This document shows positions 62,833 to 64,000 of a DNA stretch of 64,000 bases, in pieces. The translations under genes and the position numbers were made by a program. The notes beneath the pieces are model-generated. The model was not told the origin of the DNA. It searched no databases and was given only the letters and a program-made list of their open reading frames with translations. This DNA is from Levilinea saccharolytica (GTDB taxonomy: Bacteria; Chloroflexota; Anaerolineae; Anaerolineales; Anaerolineaceae): positions 1 to 64,000 of the forward strand of contig NZ_LGCM01000002.1 in the NCBI RefSeq assembly GCF_001306035.1. Reading direction: 5' to 3'. Position 1 is the first letter of the stretch. Each line of letters begins with the position of its first letter.

Positions 62833-62863
62833 AAAAAGGGCCTGGCATGTGCGGCCAGACCCT
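62833..62863 (-). terminator. Terminator of the SlyD-like gene
   Basis: A 10-bp stem with one wobble (62863-62854 / 62846-62837) and a 7-nt loop is followed by TTTTT (62837-62833) on the minus strand, about 30 bp after the stop codon. Confidence 0.85.
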
Positions 62864-62892
62864 GATGTGAAATCACAAGTGAAAACGAAGGG

Positions 62893-63474
62893 TTACTTCT
62901 GATCCTCGTCTTCTTCTTCCTCTTCTTCCCACTCGCCTTCTTCGTCGTCGAAGTAGTCTTCGTCGAGGAGTTCATCGTCAAAGTCGCTGCCGTGCACATG
63001 GCCGTGGGCCAGTTCTTCTTCGGTAGCGGCGCGCAAATCCACGACTTTCACCGAGAAATGCAGGTCTTTGCCAGCCAGGGGGTGGTTGAAGTCGAGGCGC
63101 ACCGAATCGGCGCTGACTTCCACAATGCGCGCGTCCATGATATCGCCGTCCATATCCTTGACCTGAAGCTGGATGTCCACTTCCAGGGGGATATCCGCGG
63201 GGAACTGGTCGCGGGGGATGTTGACGACGGCCTCGGGATCCACGGTGCCGTAGGCGTCTGCGGCAGCCACATCCACCTCTTTGCTGTCGCCGATGGTCAT
63301 GCCGTAGATCTGGCGTTCCAGGCCGGGGATGACGTTCTGGTGGCCGACCAGGAATTCCAAAGGCTCGCCCTCTTCCGAAGAATCCATGATCTCATTTTCC
63401 ACGGTCAAGGTATAATCCAGGCTAACGACCACATCGTCCGCCACAACAGTAGGTTTGGTTTGATTTGTGCTCAC
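62893..63474 (-). CDS. FKBP-type peptidyl-prolyl isomerase, SlyD-like
   Basis: The 193-residue protein has an FKBP core (VVSLDYTLTV, LEFLVGHQNVIPGLERQIYGM) interrupted by the insert-in-flap chaperone domain (about 75-125) and NHPLAGKDLHFSVKVVDLR. The C terminus carries a His-containing HGHVHG and a long run of acidic residues (165-192). It should help protein folding and may bind metal. A TATAAT on this strand at 63532-63527 lies 53 bp upstream, with a poor -35. Confidence 0.93.
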   Translation of the reverse strand: MSTNQTKPTVVADDVVVSLDYTLTVENEIMDSSEEGEPLEFLVGHQNVIPGLERQIYGMTIGDSKEVDVAAADAYGTVDPEAVVNIPRDQFPADIPLEVDIQLQVKDMDGDIMDARIVEVSADSVRLDFNHPLAGKDLHFSVKVVDLRAATEEELAHGHVHGSDFDDELLDEDYFDDEEGEWEEEEEEDEDQK

Positions 63475-63578
63475 GTTCTCTCCTTATTAATTATGGACGG
63501 ACTGCGCCGCGCCAAACAAGCGCTTGATTATAACATGGAACCCTAAAAACTGGCGGCGACATTACGCGAGGAGACCTT

Positions 63579-64000
63579 ATGCAGCTGTATTTTATTCGTC
63601 ACGCGCAATCCAACAACAACCTGCTGTTCTTGCAAACGGGCGAATCGAAGGGACGCAACGAAGACCCTGAGCTGAGCCGCCTGGGGCAAGAACAGGCGCG
63701 GCGGCTGGCGGCTTTTTACGCGGCTTTGCCGGTGGGCAGAGAACTCGGCCCCGAGGAGCGCGGTGAGCACGTGGGCTTTACCCACCTGTATTCCAGCCTG
63801 ATGGTGCGGGCCATTGAGACCGGCCTGGCGCTGTCGCGCGCCGTGGGGGTGCCGCTGGTGGGGTTAAAGGATTTGCACGAAGCAGGGGGGATCTATCTGG
63901 ATGATTTTGACACAGGGGAGCGCAACGGGCTGCCAGGGAAGAGCCCACAGGAATTGGCAGAGCGCTTTCCGGAGGTGATTTTGCCGGAGGACTTGAACCC
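63579..64000 (+). CDS. Histidine phosphatase family protein (phosphoglycerate-mutase-like), partial
   Basis: The first 140 residues (to the window edge) start MQLYFIRHAQSNNN, with the catalytic RHA(Q/E)SN block, followed by DPELSRLGQEQARRLAAFY, YSSLMVRAIETGLALSR and LHEAGGIYLDDF, as in cofactor-independent phosphatases or broad-specificity mutase-like enzymes. ATG 63579 has GCGAGGAG about 5 bases upstream. Reading continues off the window end. Substrate unknown. Confidence 0.9.
   Translation, partial: MQLYFIRHAQSNNNLLFLQTGESKGRNEDPELSRLGQEQARRLAAFYAALPVGRELGPEERGEHVGFTHLYSSLMVRAIETGLALSRAVGVPLVGLKDLHEAGGIYLDDFDTGERNGLPGKSPQELAERFPEVILPEDLN

Overview
The window is a GC-rich stretch of bacterial chromosome (the genes look about 60 % G+C by eye; not computed). 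The gene set fits a member of the Chloroflexota, most likely class Anaerolineae: a mevalonate-type decarboxylase, a fused NAD(P)HX repair enzyme, TIGR01906-type membrane protein, fused ECF ATPase, many lipoproteins with Ala/Pro/Thr-rich linkers, and sensory proteins with long GAF/HD-GYP and GGDEF layouts. This placement is inference from gene content. No rRNA, tRNA or CRISPR array was recognised.

Layout. 1-862: the end of an insertion sequence cuts off the front of a sugar ABC ATPase (malK/ugpC type). 971-6154: ComB-like phosphatase, RNase HI, two membrane proteins on the other strand, and Nnr. 6158-9269: an AT-rich accessory island with two NUDIX paralogues flanking a 445-residue protein of unknown function; this is the best candidate here for an undescribed system. 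9297-12291: YtxH-type and small membrane proteins and a GYF_2/peptidase-MA gene broken by a frameshift. 12387-19479: a two-subunit restriction-modification locus (res, GxxExxY, then mod on the minus strand) carrying a six-copy 127-bp tandem repeat between GxxExxY and mod; mod has an AT-rich, apparently exchanged recognition region. 19701-24119: NERD protein, WYL regulator with a divergent GyrI-like gene and a clear operator, and an AAA/DUF4143 ATPase. 24236-29010: mevalonate decarboxylase, RseP site-2 protease, HEAT protein, a second peptidase-MA protein, acylphosphatase. 29074-34624 (minus): secreted protein, pth, mfd and a NYN-LOTUS protein in one probable operon. 34870-39994: ATP-grasp protein, epimerase, and a large HD-GYP phosphodiesterase.

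40190-46174 is a tungstate/molybdate locus: TupA lipoprotein, a GntR-type regulator with a binding-protein-like domain, a lipoprotein of three SUOX-like modules, a WtpA-type binding protein, its permease and a Mop protein. No ATPase of the importer is encoded here. Two of the transcription units share a 14-bp upstream motif that may be the regulator's operator. 46193-50065: hydrolase, THUMP methyltransferase and YgiQ radical SAM protein, all minus. 50118-53245: ECF importer (fused ATPases, EcfT, and an S component on the opposite strand), the latter in one operon with a strongly diverged phosphofructokinase and a thioredoxin-like ferredoxin. 54938-64000: MFS transporter, acyl-CoA ligase, CHASE-like/GAF/GGDEF diguanylate cyclase, family-5 solute-binding protein, PH/SHOCT membrane protein, SlyD-like isomerase and the start of a histidine phosphatase.

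The window encodes both a c-di-GMP synthase (58018-59997) and a predicted c-di-GMP hydrolase (36980-39994). Most genes are in short operons with 4-bp ATGA/GTGA overlaps, and several units end in clear intrinsic terminators.
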